From: Micropterix aruncella
Lineage: Eukaryota > Arthropoda > Insecta > Lepidoptera > Micropterigidae
Assembly: GCA_944548615.1 (NCBI GenBank)
Contig: OX155980.1
Span: 42,597,465 to 42,661,464 of the forward strand
Direction: 5' to 3'
DNA length: 64,000 bases
The notes beneath the pieces are model-generated. The model did no database searches, had not been told where the DNA came from, and saw nothing but the letters and a program-made list of their open reading frames with translations. The position numbers were made by a program, and so were the translations under genes. Within the stretch, counting starts at the first letter, position 1, and every line of letters starts with the position of its first letter. Positions 38,875-55,392 of this stretch are shown here, piece by piece.

Positions 38875-39005
38875 TTCCACGTCATCGACTGTTCTATTTA
38901 TAGGTAATAGGGTGAGTTTGTTAATCTCCACACTTTAAATGTGGATGCTGCCAATCTACATAAGCTGAAGTTACATATATATTTATATATTTTTCGATAA
39001 TTTTA
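38875..39005 (+). repeat. Direct repeat, copy 2 of a ~132-bp pair
   Basis: Partner of 38068-38201 in the same orientation. Confidence 0.9.
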
Positions 39006-39385
39006 ATGCATATACTATTTTATATTATTTTATTTTTTTATTAAATTATTTGAAAAAGAATGCTTTTCCGTTTAATAAAACCTATGCCATATGCGTTTAC
39101 AAAATATATTCATGCATTGATAGGCACCATATTACAAGTCAGAAATACTATTAAATACACATTTTAGAACGGCAAAGGATTAAAATTGTTTCTGTGACTT
39201 AGTGAGCGCCATTTTAATGCCCTTGCAATGCTTTAAAATCACAGCCCCGTGCACGACTGCGAAAAGCTAACACAATTATGCGGCATTGCAAGCTTAAGCT
39301 TTCGGGAGGTGTGGTTCAACTGTGGATAATTTAATTGCCGGCAATGTCAATAGGTCGGTCTGCAAATCGGCTCTGAGAAAATCCG

Positions 39386-39646
39386 ATGAAATGAAAATGG
39401 GCTTTTGCGGGTTGCCGGCCGCGCCGCGCCGTGGAGCACGGCCACAATCATTTGGAAGTCAACGCCGAATTCAAGTGTGGATTCGTCCCTGAAGAGTCGA
39501 GGTCCTTAGCTGGAATCGATCATCAGTAGCTGAGGTTAAAATAAAGCTGATACATACAGTGTAATGAAATGGACTTTTGTGGGTTGCCGGCCGCGCCGCG
39601 CTGTGAAACACGGCCACAATCAATTGGAAGTCAGGGCCGAATTCAC
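39386..39646 (+). repeat. Two direct copies of a GC-rich ~85-bp unit
   Basis: Copies at about 39386-39471 and 39562-39646 share GGGTTGCCGGCCGCGCCGCG, then CACGGCCACAATCA and TTGGAAGTCA. Strikingly GC-rich for this window; the spacing is about 175 bases. Confidence 0.88.
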
Positions 39647-39779
39647 ATCACAAGAAGTATACAAGTATGTTTAGCTTCTAAAACACCAAAATCATTCGGC
39701 CTGGACCAACATACCTACGAGTATTAACCAAGAGCGTAAACATAATATTGCACCTTGCCTAGTCTAACTATTTAATTTA

Positions 39780-40660
39780 AGTTTTACCAAAGGAATATTT
39801 CCCGAGTCATAAAAACTAGCTAAAATTAAACACCGCATAAAAAATACGATACAAGTAAAGTGGAAAATTATCATCCATTTGCAACCATGAGAATTTTTGA
39901 AAAATTTTGAAAAAAATATTGAATTGAATATTTTTCCTGGTAAGTAAAATGTTATACCTACCATAAAATCAATATGGATTCCGAAAAAGGGTACCACTCA
40001 AAATTCTCGCAACAAAAATATGTCATTTTTTTTTTGCGATTTGATTAGAGCGTTTGATTGTGTAATATTAAATTTCTATAAGAGAAACTGATCCACTATG
40101 GAATCCGAGAAGTTGATTATTCGCTTTTAAAAATATTTCTTTATAATATGCAATAGTTAGTTGAAATTCGACTAATACATGGAAATGATAAGAAATAAGT
40201 CAATCTAAATTAAAACAATGAATATCAGATGCCACAAGGCTCTATACGAGGACCTCTACTTTTTACGTTATGAAGCAATGATTTAAATACTCGTATGTTG
40301 AAGGCCACATCAATTCAAATCGCTGACGACACAACCTGCGTAATTAGAAAGTGACACTCTAAATAAGTTGCAACAAAAAATCAACCCCACAATTATTATT
40401 GATTTGGATGATTGATATAGAGCAAATAAAATTTCCCTAAACTTAAAAAAAAGCAATAATATTTTTTTTTAACAAAAAAGTCAATAAAATACCAATAACG
40501 CATTTTTTTATTTAAAATAGCTACTTTAACAAAGTTTTTGGGGAACCATATTGACCACTAAATGTCTTGGGAAATACACATTAATCATCTATAATCAAAG
40601 TTATCTTCTGCATGCTACGCGATTTAAAAACTAAGAAATGACTGACGAAACGGAAGTCAT
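39780..40660 (+). pseudogene. Highly decayed non-LTR reverse transcriptase
   Basis: Pieces of an RT can be read in several plus-strand frames: a motif A-like FFLRFD and V.LCN region near 40030-40070, motif B MPQGSIRGPLLFTL at about 40227-40268, and the catalytic ADDTTCVI near 40324-40347. Order and spacing fit an RT, but there are stops and shifts throughout. Old relic. Confidence 0.7.
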
Positions 40661-42349
40661 AAATACTAATCATTCGCGTGTTCAATCGCACTTGCGGTAC
40701 CGTGTATTATTGTGCGCTAATGACGTCAATATAAAAGATATTGTTATTCTGAAAAAATGGGCGTTAGGAGGAATTTGAAAATTAAAACAGAGGGATTCTT
40801 GTAAACCTTTATTTGTAGTTTACGTAGCTTTCGAAACGCCACAAATTGAATCAGGAACCATTTTACAAGTATCTAATCCTATTAACATTTCCTAATCTAT
40901 CTTCCTAATTTCCGTTTCTAATCCGTTTACAATTTCTTGAAGTAACTTGTAAGCAATATCAGCAACATTCATACATATAAGACAGTGGATGACACCATAT
41001 TCAGTGGAAACCTTCATTTCACTGAAATATGGTTAGGGTCCTCCGATGTCCTATCGAGACTCCGATGCCTAAAAAACTCTCTAAGGACTTAAATGCATTT
41101 AATGTTTTTGAGTTTTGTGGTAACTAAATTAACCTCCAGGGATCCGACCCTGGAGGGCTAGCGAGAGCGGAAGCGAAGCGGAAACGAGAGCAGGGGAATG
41201 ACGACGCGACGCGTTACGTCCTGCGAGTTCAGCAGCGCCACAATGAAACTGAAACGAAAACATTCAATGATTTACATGCTTCATTAAAAGCCATGGCAAT
41301 GCGTTTGCACGCACAGTGGGTTAAAAAAGGAAAATCGCAAAATTCTATTCTTTTTCAATTAATTTTACCGGTAGATAAACGTTTAATACTAGACTTCCAC
41401 ATTAAGCGGATTGATAGAGAAAGACTGTTATTACAGACACGAGAAAAAATCATCTACTATTTAAAGGAAACAGTTTTCGCGAAAATAAAAAATATTTTCA
41501 GCGGTGCGTCGTTATATAAATGTGAGGTTTCTAGTTATTCCATATGACAAGTAAACCGCTGGAAACGCGAATCATCAAAACAATACAAACATTCGGGAAT
41601 TGTAACCAGATATAATAAATTGTTACCTACTTAAAATTACTGAGATTGATGTTTGAAATGAATTGGTACTCGAACTCCAAGAATTAAATCTACACCCATT
41701 TCTAAAAAAAATTTTTTTTTCATTAATATTTGTTCCGTTTCATCGAGTCTCACATATCAGATGACATCATAGTAGGGTATATAAGGCGATTCAAAATATA
41801 TCCGTAAAACAAGTTTATTTGAAAATCACTGTTGACCTTGATTACTGTTAAAATATTAAAGAAATTCGCATCAGGAACATCTGATCGAGATCATGAATAA
41901 AATTAAAGCACGACTCATTCCTAAAATATCGATTAAATGGCGAAATCAGACTCAATAATATTGGTTGTATCTTTCGAAAGTGTATCTCTTTAAATTAAGG
42001 TCGACCAATGATGGGCCATTCCAGCCCATAGTAAGAGCCCTTTTCGGAGCCCATTCCTAATGCCTATGTCGGTGTCCATTCCTATAACTCGCTCTGGCTA
42101 ATGCAAGAGCGAGTTCTAATCCAAATATGAACCCGTCGAATATCGCGCAGGAGAACCAATCTATTCCGACATACCGGCTACTTCTTTTGGCTTCAATACT
42201 TCACCCTTCCAACACGTCATTCCAATTCCAAGAGCCGTTCACTAGATGTTTACTAGAACCTGGATGCCCTCGGAATATCACATCGCTCGCCCCTCCGAGC
42301 CGTTACTGTATAGCGATTGAATCGTTGTCGATCAACTTATCGTCGTTAT
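40661..42349. other. Unassigned sequence with small hairpins
   Basis: CCATATTCAGTG and CACTGAAATATGG form a stem near 40993-41030. A plus-strand open frame at 41293-41547 (84 residues, Lys-rich) has no motif that I recognise. A region at 42020-42125 repeats the words CCCATTCC and CATTCCTA. Confidence 0.4.
41133..41156. repeat. Perfect 9-bp hairpin
   Basis: CCTCCAGGG, a 6-base loop, then CCCTGGAGG. Located just before a GC-rich purine stretch. No terminator role is implied in a eukaryote. Confidence 0.8.
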
Positions 42350-42395
42350 CAACTTTCTATTGATTGCGGCACCGCCAGCAATCAATAGAAAGTTG
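42350..42395. repeat. Perfect 18-bp inverted repeat
   Basis: CAACTTTCTATTGATTGC at 42350-42367 and its exact complement at 42378-42395, with a 10-base loop. Confidence 0.92.
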
Positions 42396-42946
42396 GTAAT
42401 TCAGCGACAAAGATTCTTTTGTGAGACGGCTCATCCACAGTACACAGAGGATCAGCCATAACGATTACATTCAATTAATTCTGGGCGTGCGGACGGACAC
42501 GGATCTATCTGTATTCTTCCCATTGATAATAACAGATAAGAGGTTTAATGATCAGCGAAACGACATTTTAAAATCCTGCCAATCCGGGTTAATATTTCGA
42601 AAAAAAGGAACGGAGAGTGACAGTTTAATTTTAGAGAAAGAAGCGAACTTCTTCCGAGTGGAGGAGTGGAATCCGGGTGTACCCGGGATGATCCATCACT
42701 AATATCGACACGCTGGGCGCAGTCATATGCCTGTTCATGTGACATCAATGTTTTCATTTTCATTCGACTATTTCTCACAATATTTTGTGAAATAGTCAAA
42801 TTATCGATAGACCATTTAAATTATTTCAGACAAAGAAGATAAATTATTGGCGCAACTTAATAGCTGATCGATCATCCAGCTCGTCTCCTTAAATTGTATT
42901 TTAACCCCTGTTTATTTTAACAATATTATATCCATCAAAATCACCT

Positions 42947-43413
42947 ATGATTACACCCCACCCTGTCTCTACTTCTTCTTCTTATAGTGCCTCTTTCCTA
43001 CAGGAGTTTGGCTGTCAGCTCTGTGAATTTTTTCCCTATCTTGGGACCAAGCGAAATAGTTCTTCTACGCTTGAGATATTTGTCCACTCTCGGATGTTGC
43101 GGAGTCAAGACTTTTTTCTTTTTCCAAGCAGTCGTTTACCGCAAACTTCTCCCATAATAATGAGCTGAAGCAGTTGGTATCGCTTATGTCTCGATAGCAC
43201 GTGGCCTAGGTATGCTACTTTCCTTTGATTTATTATGGGTAAAAGTTCTCGATCTCTACCGAAAAGTTGGAGTACTCTAACATTGGGAACTCTCTGGATC
43301 CAGCTAATGCGGGGCATTCTAAGGTAGCACCACATATCAAATGCTTCGAGACGCTTCTGGGTGTCAGCTTTCAGGGTCCAAGTTTCACTACCATTAAAAC
43401 ACCACAGGCCAGC
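42947..43413 (-). pseudogene. Non-LTR (endonuclease-RT type) C-terminal fragment
   Basis: On the minus strand: FNGSETWTLKADTQKRLEAF, then MWCYLRMPRISWIQRVPN and VAYLGHVLSRHKRYQL, followed by GKRKKSWLRNIREW. Order and words match the C-terminal region of RTE/R1-like endonuclease-RT proteins, comparable to the TYACETWTL to GHVAR segment of the RTE at 47.1-48.6 kb, but diverged. Stops interrupt the last part. 5'-truncated, no catalytic domain. Confidence 0.75.
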
Positions 43414-43936
43414 ACTTGTCTCTACCTACTTATACTTTAATTATTATTATGTTTTAGGTATATTTTTGTTACACGACAATTACAGGAAACACACTATTCA
43501 TGGTTTTATAATTGTATAAAGAAAATTCCAGAAAAAACTAACATAACATAGTATAATGGAACTAAGCAATAGACGTCAGTAATAAATTTAGACGTCAATA
43601 ATACAGTCTTCATAATTTATTCAGCATTCTACTTGTATAACGCATACAGGTATATCGAAATCCTCTATCTTTTTTTAAGGGACATAGTGAGACGAACAGG
43701 GGATGGTCAGGGGTGATTGTCAATGTTTATGTGGAATAAAGTATCATAGTAAGTTAGGTGAATTTATTTCTAGTATTATATAATAATACACCCCTTCTAG
43801 ATGCCAGTTAATTTAAGGTTCTAGCCAGAATTCAAATTTCGGCCAACTGTGCTCCGTAACCGCGGCTCCAGTCCAAAGCAATGTTGTCATTTACATTGAG
43901 CATTATTTATGGACTACTACCATTAAAAAATGTGTG
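43414..43936. other. Unassigned sequence before assembly gap
   Basis: No gene recognised. Confidence 0.4.
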
Positions 43937-44136
43937 NNNNNNNNNNNNNNNNNNNNNNNNNNNNNNNNNNNNNNNNNNNNNNNNNNNNNNNNNNNNNNNN
44001 NNNNNNNNNNNNNNNNNNNNNNNNNNNNNNNNNNNNNNNNNNNNNNNNNNNNNNNNNNNNNNNNNNNNNNNNNNNNNNNNNNNNNNNNNNNNNNNNNNNN
44101 NNNNNNNNNNNNNNNNNNNNNNNNNNNNNNNNNNNN
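43937..44136. other. Assembly gap, 200 N
   Basis: Exactly 200 N, directly followed by (AT)n. The round number suggests a placeholder, so the true length is unknown. Probably caused by the AT array. Confidence 0.99.
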
Positions 44137-45424
<1,288 letters not shown>

Positions 45425-45641
45425 TTCTAATTTTAAATTCTATGTGTCAACATATTTTGATTTTTTTCTCAGCAATAAAAAATAATTAAATAAATATATG
45501 AATATAGTGCAAAATCGACGATTAAGTAACCAGACCAGGTTGCCACAAGCCTAGGAAAATGTAGATATTTTCTGAAAGTGTGGAGCTCGCCAAGACGTGT
45601 GGCCGACGTGGCGGGTATCGGGCTAAATACCTCCAATCACA

Positions 45642-45776
45642 ATGAACAGTACAACCTTACCACGGCCCCTAGTCCCCAGCATCCCCACTGGCCCAAGCCA
45701 CGGCAGCGGTTACGGTAACGGTGAGGCAGGGGGTGCTAGAATCTCTGGGTACGATCAGGCTGCCAAACCAAACTGA
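45642..45776 (+). CDS. RTE N-terminal leader frame
   Basis: MNSTTLPRPLVPSIPTG and a Gly/Ser-rich stretch, ending in TGA at 45774. The endonuclease frame begins at about 45770 one base out of register, so this is probably the original protein N terminus cut off by a single-base change. Confidence 0.6.
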   Translation: MNSTTLPRPLVPSIPTGPSHGSGYGNGEAGGARISGYDQAAKPN

Positions 45777-46960
45777 CACTGGCAACGTATAATGTAAGAA
45801 CTCTGAGAGATGAAGCAAGACTAGAGGAGATACAGAAAGAACTAGCACTTATAAACTACGACATAGTCGGACTGAGCGAAACTAGGCGACAGGGAGAAGG
45901 CACCATAAGGCTCCAGTCGGGTGACCTGTTTTACTACAGAGGTGAGGAAAACTCGGCATATGGCGGTGTGGGATTTATAGTAAGCTGCAATCTTGCGAAA
46001 CACATAACCGAACTTAGCAGCATTTCATCTCGCGTAGCCTATACTGTCGTACAAATTAACAAAAAGTACTCCCTCAAAATCATCCAGGTGTATGCACCAA
46101 CCAGCACACATAGTGACGAAGAAGTAGAGACGTTCTTCGAAGACATATCCAAAGCGATGAAAAAAGGACGCTCTCATTACGTTATAATTATGGGTGATTT
46201 CAACGCTAAGATTGGCACAAGACGAGAGGGGGTAGATACCTGTATAGGGCCTCATGGAATAGGCATTCGGAACCCACGTGGAGAAACGCTACTAAACTAT
46301 CTCGCAGCAAACAACTTATTTGCGATGAATTCGTACTTCCAGAAGAAGCCCAAAAGAAAGTGGACATGGGTGAGCCCGGGCGGAAATGTGAAAAACGAGA
46401 TAGATTTCATTATCTCCAACAACAAGCACATTTTCACTGATGTCACAGTGCTCAATCGATTCCAGACAGGCAGCGATCACAGACTTGTCCGAGGAACGAT
46501 CGTGTTAAACACGAAGCTGGAAAGGGCCAAACTTGTTCGAAAAAAGCTTAGCAAGCTGTATGTTCCAGATGGCATCAACGAAAGGTTTGAGAAATCCCTC
46601 GAAGAATCCCTGAAAAGAACAGCGATCGAACATTTCGAAGATGACCTCCAATCGAAATACAACCGTTTTACAAAGATCCTGACGGATACAGCAAAAGAAC
46701 AGTTTAAGCGAGTAACAAAACCATCATCTGGGTTTCCAGAAAGCGTGGCGAACATGATGAAGGAACGCCGTAAGTTCGCAGCCGATGACTTCAATAGCAA
46801 TGCACACCGGGAGCTAAACAGAAAAATTCACAAGACTCTCAAGCGTGAAATTCGTAAAAAGAATACACTAAAAATCCAGGAGCTCATAGAGAAAAATCGG
46901 GGTCTAAAAGTGTTCCAGCGAAATAAACAGAGGAAACGACTTAAACACCCTGAGAGTTAA
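45770..46960 (+). CDS. RTE endonuclease (AP-like)
   Basis: The frame is open from about 45770; the first Met is only at 45968, inside the domain. It reads LTLATYNVRTLRDEARLEEI, then DIVGLSETRRQG with the catalytic Glu, VYAPTSTHSDEE, IIMGDFNAKIG with the catalytic Asp/Asn, and FQTGSDHRLV with the catalytic Asp-His. These are the landmarks of an exonuclease-endonuclease-phosphatase fold; similar proteins are often annotated as craniofacial development protein 2-like. The role is nicking chromosomal target DNA. The C-terminal connector is Lys/Arg-rich and shifts frame near 46930, where the RT frame continues. All catalytic residues seem present. Confidence 0.9.
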   Translation, partial: KLTLATYNVRTLRDEARLEEIQKELALINYDIVGLSETRRQGEGTIRLQSGDLFYYRGEENSAYGGVGFIVSCNLAKHITELSSISSRVAYTVVQINKKYSLKIIQVYAPTSTHSDEEVETFFEDISKAMKKGRSHYVIIMGDFNAKIGTRREGVDTCIGPHGIGIRNPRGETLLNYLAANNLFAMNSYFQKKPKRKWTWVSPGGNVKNEIDFIISNNKHIFTDVTVLNRFQTGSDHRLVRGTIVLNTKLERAKLVRKKLSKLYVPDGINERFEKSLEESLKRTAIEHFEDDLQSKYNRFTKILTDTAKEQFKRVTKPSSGFPESVANMMKERRKFAADDFNSNAHRELNRKIHKTLKREIRKKNTLKIQELIEKNRGLKVFQRNKQRKRLKHPES

Positions 46961-48611
46961 CAGCGGCAACCCGACAAGTAACATCTGTGAGATCAAGAAA
47001 ATCACAGAGAAATTCTACAGTGATCTATATTCAACCACCACACAACAGCCCACTGCCCTTAATTTAAGCGACAGGCGTGCGCCTATCAAGCGACACTACA
47101 CGGAAGATATTCCTGAAATTAGTACGTATGAAGTGAAGCAAGCACTGAAGCGCACCAAGAAGTTCAAGGCTCCGGGTGAGGACGGCATTACTGTGGAATT
47201 ACTAAAAGCTGGAGGCAGAGCTATCGTAAAGGAGCTAAGTCTGCTATTCAACGAGGTCTTGTTCACTGGTGAAGTACCCAAGGATTGGACTAACAGCATC
47301 GTTGTGCTCTTCCATAAGAAAGGCGATAAGACCCTTCTGAAAAATTATCGTCCTATTTCACTTTTAAGTCAGGTGTACAAAGTATTCTCCAAAATCCTGA
47401 CTACCCGCTTGACACAAAGACTGGATGAATATCAACCCAGGGAACAGGCAGGATTTCGGAAGGGTTTTGGAACGATCGACCACATCTTCACACTTCGGCA
47501 GGTTATCCAAAAGTCCGAAGAATACAATAGGCCCCTTTATCTAGCCTTCGTCGATTATGAAAAAGCATTCGACTCCATAGAACACTGGGCAGTCACCGAA
47601 TCGCTACATCGATGTCATATAGACTACCGGTACATACAGATCCTGAAGAGCTTGTACAAAGCGGCTACAATGACCGTACAGCTGAAAGAACTAACAGACC
47701 CTATACCAATCCAAAGAGGAGTCCGACAAGGTGACGTTATATCCCCTAAGCTGTTCACCAACGCTATGGAGGATATATTCAAGACATTGGACTGGAGTGG
47801 CAAGGGAATCAACGTTGACGGCGTGTATCTCAATCATCTGCGCTACGCGGATGATATAGTTATAATCGTTGAATGTGCCGAAAACCTACAACTCATGCTG
47901 GAGCAACTATATCACGCGTCCCTGCGAACGGGTCTTAAGATGAACATGGACAAGACAAAGGTTATGGCGAAAGCCGATCTCACACCGAATCCCATTTCAT
48001 TGAATGGACAACCGCTGGAGCAGGTGCAGGAGTACACATACCTAGGACAGGTGATAAAGCTCGGCCGGGACTCGATGATGGCAGAGATAAAGCGAAGAAA
48101 ACAATTGGGATGGGCAGCCTTTGGGAAGCTGAGCTTCGTGCTGAAGTCCAGAATTCCCCAATCGCTCAAGACAAAGGTGTATAATCAGTGTGTGTTACCG
48201 GCTATGACGTATGCTTGTGAGACATGGACACTGACTGCTGGGATGATCTACAAGCTTAAGGTGGTGCAGCGTAACATGGAGCGAGTCATGCTTGGCATAT
48301 CGTTGCGCGATCGAGTCCGAAACGAGCTCATCAGACAGCGCACGAAGGTGGTCGACGTGGGTCAAAGAGTGGCCAAGCTGAAGTGGGCTTGGGCCGGCCA
48401 TGTGGCCCGACAACACGACGAACGGTGGAGCAAGCGCGTTTTGGAGTGGAGACCCCGGCTAGGCAGAAGAAGTGTGGGCAGACCACCGGCCCGATGGTCA
48501 GATGACATCAAGGAGATAGCTGGACCAGTCTGGATGAGGGAAACGGACAACCGATCCGGGTGGAGAGTAATTGGAGAGGCGTATGCCCAACGGTGGGCGA
48601 ATACGCGCTGA
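46932..48611 (+). CDS. RTE reverse transcriptase
   Basis: Open from 46932 in the frame whose first Met is at 47133. From that Met: [15 protein letters not shown] (11-25), [19 protein letters not shown] (71-89), motif [14 protein letters not shown] (138-150), motif [15 protein letters not shown] (195-208), catalytic YADD (238-241), YTYLGQVI, then the thumb and [12 protein letters not shown] and [13 protein letters not shown]. The end is [15 protein letters not shown] and a Trp/Arg tail. The length of about 560 residues from 46932 is as expected for an RTE RT domain. No internal stop. The frame break to the endonuclease is a +1 register change near 46930. If corrected it would be a single polyprotein. 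Confidence 0.95.
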   Translation, partial: GNDLNTLRVNSGNPTSNICEIKKITEKFYSDLYSTTTQQPTALNLSDRRAPIKRHYTEDIPEISTYEVKQALKRTKKFKAPGEDGITVELLKAGGRAIVKELSLLFNEVLFTGEVPKDWTNSIVVLFHKKGDKTLLKNYRPISLLSQVYKVFSKILTTRLTQRLDEYQPREQAGFRKGFGTIDHIFTLRQVIQKSEEYNRPLYLAFVDYEKAFDSIEHWAVTESLHRCHIDYRYIQILKSLYKAATMTVQLKELTDPIPIQRGVRQGDVISPKLFTNAMEDIFKTLDWSGKGINVDGVYLNHLRYADDIVIIVECAENLQLMLEQLYHASLRTGLKMNMDKTKVMAKADLTPNPISLNGQPLEQVQEYTYLGQVIKLGRDSMMAEIKRRKQLGWAAFGKLSFVLKSRIPQSLKTKVYNQCVLPAMTYACETWTLTAGMIYKLKVVQRNMERVMLGISLRDRVRNELIRQRTKVVDVGQRVAKLKWAWAGHVARQHDERWSKRVLEWRPRLGRRSVGRPPARWSDDIKEIAGPVWMRETDNRSGWRVIGEAYAQRWANTR

Positions 48612-48629
48612 TGAAGAAGAAGAAGAAGA

Positions 48630-51300
<2,671 letters not shown>

Positions 51301-51309
51301 TGTATATTG

Positions 51310-52230
51310 CCAGAACTCTTGCTATCATTTTAGATCTTTCAAAGACATCTCCCATAAAATTGTACATAGAAAATTAATAAATATCAAAGGCGGAAAGCAT
51401 CAATGTTTTAGCAGCTATCTATCCGAGAGAAAACAACGAGTTCCGGGTTAGTTATACAGTCAATGATAACTGATGTTATAATTATGGCATTTCGCAAGAT
51501 AGCACACTTGGACCTACTTTATTTCTGATTTGTCAAAAAGATTGATGTGAACTAGGTACTACGTAGATCTCTTGATATACGCTAATGATACAACCATCAT
51601 ACTTGCTTCAATCAGTTTGGAAAATGTTAACAATATGGCTACAAGCGTGTTGAAAATGGTAAAAAACTGGTTAGATAACAACTCGCTAATGCTAAATATA
51701 GGTAAAACAAAACACATGACCTACAACATAGACTCCCGACAGTAACTAACTCCCAATCTAAATTAAAATATGGAAAAAGACAATTTCTATAAGTCAATAG
51801 CACGAGTCAATTCCATCAAATATCTAGGAACTCAGATTGATCATCATCTCTGTTGGTACATATTAATAATATTTCAGGAAGGATACGAAGACATTCAGAA
51901 ATTAGTCAGAAATGTATTAAGTAGAAATAAAAATCCAACGTTCAGTATATTGGTCCTAAGCCTAGTCACTTATCCTGTACGGGCAAATTGGATAGGGTGG
52001 TGCGGCCATAGTTCACCTGGACCCGCTTATTAAAGTTCAAAAGGCGACAGTTTGCTTTATAAACAGTACTTTAAGTATATCCATCCGATAAACTTTTTAG
52101 AATATTAACGTATTGGATGGGAGACAATTATATGTGCGGAATATTATTACGCATTTCTATAAAAGCACTGACCGTCATTTTTCCCTAAACCACTCACATG
52201 ATACTCGAAATAAAAGTAAGCAAGCCCACC
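51310..52230 (+). pseudogene. Decayed non-LTR reverse transcriptase
   Basis: AIILDLSK and HKIVHRKLINI (51325-51385) are motif A remnants. FSSYLSERKQRV follows, then an AND-TT variant of the ADD motif near 51582. The thumb is at 51650-51850: VKNWLDNNSLMLNIGKTKHM, then VNSIKYLGTQIDHHLCW. Several stops. The catalytic motif is altered (YANDTT), so it is inactive. Confidence 0.8.
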
Positions 52231-53041
52231 AAGGAGTGTATACTCTAGATTTGAGTGACTTTGGTGACTCTGAATAAATACGTTAAAAAGTGGCTCATGA
52301 CCAAAAGTAGAAGTGAGTGCAAAGAAATGTTAACTCAAATCTGTGCAAAACTTGAAAAAAACTCTGATAGATATTAATGGGTACTTTAAGGTTATTAACA
52401 AGCATCAATATTTCAGGCTTTAACATTTAAGTCAACAGTCTACTGTGGGCGTTATTGCCTAGGTAGACGCGCACGACTGTGTTTGTTTTTGTTATCGTAT
52501 TGATGTCATTGTATAATTATCGACTTTTACTCACGCATCACATACAAATTTTATCACTTTGCATGTGTGCTGCGTTTTTGCGGGTTCCACTACCTCGAGA
52601 ATACGCCACAATGCCGTTGGGAGCACTATAGGTTTCTAGGGAACTAAAGCAATCAAGCTTAAGGTATTAATTCTCCCAAACTCTCAAAGATTCTACGAAG
52701 CGAGATTTTACCTACTATAACGACGGGGAAGAAACCTTCGTAGACTGCGCGGTGTCCACGATCTTAGCTGGGGGATTACTATCGCTTACCAAGACTAAAA
52801 GCCAGACTGGTGTTTCATTGCTAATAACCCGTAAATACGAGAATTCCTAGAAGCGTTACTCTAGCTATAATTGCTAGTCTACGGTGAAGCTTTATGCGAC
52901 GTAAAGGAAAACCACAGCGCGGGCGGCGGTGGCGGTACAACGAGAAAAACGCCCATGCAAGTGGCTTTCACTAATGCAGAGGAAATCCATTGACTGATCA
53001 AAAAAAGAAAATTGGAAGGGTGGTATTACAGATACTACGCT
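52231..53041. other. Unassigned sequence
   Basis: No gene. The short word CGGGCGGCGGTGGCGGT at 52920 is locally GC-rich. Confidence 0.35.
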
Positions 53042-53157
53042 GCTGTCCACCCTAAAACGGGATAGTCTTAGTTGGGTGACAAAATCAAATAAGCAAAAGG
53101 TTAAGGTTTTCCATTCGATTCTTGTTAGTTTAGTAAGCAAAATCAATGTTTTATATA
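53042..53157 (+). repeat. Dispersed repeat, partner of 24191-24303
   Basis: Inverted relative to the copy at 24 kb. Confidence 0.7.
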
Positions 53158-53440
53158 TAAACTTGGGTCAGTTTCCCTTGGTAATCGTTCTCCTGGCGCT
53201 CCTGGACCAATTGCGCACCGCGCGGTGTTAGTCAATCGACTGTGCACTTCGACAGATAACCGGGGGAGTCTGGAACGGCTTTGTTTCCTAAGAAGCGGGG
53301 GTGGATTTTGACCTGTCGTTCTGCACTTTTAAAATGACTTTTCGGCTACCTGATCCTGAGTTCAGAGCCGGGCAAAGATTACTAAGTCACGGCTGAACAT
53401 ACTCCAGGTGGAAGGCCGCTTAAGTAACCCCGAACCCGTA

Positions 53441-53562
53441 ACCAGTCGGGAGGACTTAGGTGTCCCAATGGTTAAATCCAGGAGGAGATATCCTGTCAAA
53501 ACTGGTAGTGGGGCGAGGTTGCCCTCTGAGTTACCTTCTGGGGGCCTTGCCGCGAGGCGTTG
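53441..53562 (+). repeat. Dispersed repeat, partner of 60767-60890
   Basis: CCAGTCGGGAGG, then GGAGATATC, AACTGGTAGT and AGGCGTTGG occur in the same order and direction in both places. GC content is above the local average. Possibly part of a retrotransposon coding or untranslated region; family not recognised. Open frames on both strands here (53362-53794) lack clear domains. Confidence 0.65.
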
Positions 53563-55392
53563 GCTTCTGACGGGCATGTTGGCTTTGCTGCACGATATGT
53601 TTGCACTCGTCCTTAAATCTTCTATGTTCACCTCACTGGAGACATATCGATCATTATCCTTAAAATTTCCTGGGCTGACTGCTTCTCCCGTTGTAATCGA
53701 CATCTTTAACTGCTACAGCAAAGTTCGCCGGAGACTCCGATGGTGCAGACCGAGCTGCACCGCGATAGCTCATCAAGTAGACCATTTTGCCTGAAGAAAC
53801 GAAGTCGTCACGAAGAAATACCGTTTTTAAAAAATACGGCAATATTTTAATTACAACGAATTTACAAAAATAACTTATAAACTAATATCGCTTCCGGCTA
53901 CCGAATCCGAAATAAAGATTTCTCAGCAAGGTGACCTTATTAAATAGAACATATGTATCTCGATGAGACCAATAACGATTGCACTGTCGCCCGCTGATCC
54001 GCGTGGTGTCCTTTTCGTACACCTTGACTCCTCGCTCACTTCGCTCCGTTGCTTGTTTCCGTGTCTTCCCTTTCTCTAAATCCTTGATTCCTAACACATG
54101 TTGCGCCGTTGCTTGTTTTCGCGTTATCTCCTTTTTTCTCATATTTGTCCTGCTTACGGTCTCTCCTGCTTGCTCATATCCGTAACGTCCGCAACACTCA
54201 TGTTGACCCGTGCGCTTCGTTCGAGAGAGGTCACATATTAATTAGAGATTCGAACGTGGAACGCGAAAGTTATAGAGATAAGATGTTATAGAGACACGAC
54301 AATTTCTCTGTCGATAAAAAAATCACCCCCAGCTTGTCCACTACGTCGAGCTCCATTCGGATAACCGCGTCTTTCTTCGGATCTATCACCGTTGCCTCCG
54401 CAGTTGATCATAGATGCGACCGCGCACTGCACCCGACGCCTCCACTTTGTGGCGCTCTGGAATTCATCTGACACGTTCCAAAGTCAAGATGCGGAACTTA
54501 AATTATCTCATTGATCTTTCTCTCTCTATCTCAACTGGTTCTCTACCTTTTCCTTACCTTTTCCATCATGTGGCTTCATTGTTAAATATGTGTTTTTTTA
54601 TGCAATTTTCTATCACACCTCCTTTGTGAAATCAGAACCGAGACCATTTTCGCACCAGAGCCACTTCATAGAACTCGTTGAGATTTACACGTACACTCAA
54701 CAAAAGTTTACCTATCTCGTTTCTTTGCCGAGCTCCAACCAATGCTATTTGTTCCTCCGGAACGCGAGTCGTCATCCTACTTGCCCCTCAGTATACAGGG
54801 TATGATCTACGAGTATATTGAGGACATATATGCCGCATGGCCACACGTCTGGAGAGACGAAGAGGCAACCGATTATATTTAGTAAATTATAATATTGAAA
54901 TAATAAATAGCCGAAAACGGTCTTCTTCTAGTATCGTGTCCGAATTCGGACGATGCGACGGTAGCTTCGATTCTTCCACTGAAAGAAAAACTTCCAGCAG
55001 TCGCAATGGTTATTATCTGATGACAAAAAAACAACTGATATCTCGGGTGAATGCTATTCAGTCGTATGAAATTAGGCTAGTTTATATTTTCGTATACATC
55101 ATTAGGTATTGACATGATGACGAGATTTCCGAAGATTTCTTGTTTTGTCATTCCTAAAAGATAGAATATCGGATGAACATTTTTAAATGCAGTGGATTAC
55201 CTTTTTATCCCACTATACAGTGTAAATACAAATTCGTCTTTTTGAATATCTCACTATATAGAATAAAAGCTACTATATAGTCAGCTGCATTTACCGCCGT
55301 TTGCTTCAATAATCTACATTTTGTGTGAGACGGAATTCCACCCTCTCCAACATAGGGTCGGGGGAAAAAACTTCGGGGGTTTGGGTTAACAG
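53563..55392. other. Unassigned sequence
   Basis: Includes CGTTGCTTG-type words repeated at 54049-54060 and 54108-54118 within a ~60-base imperfect tandem unit. Open frames at 54837-55112 and elsewhere have no recognised domain. Confidence 0.35.

Noticed and set aside
42421..42799. Overlapping open frames on both strands
   Set aside because: No motif, no promoter or splice context. Left unassigned.
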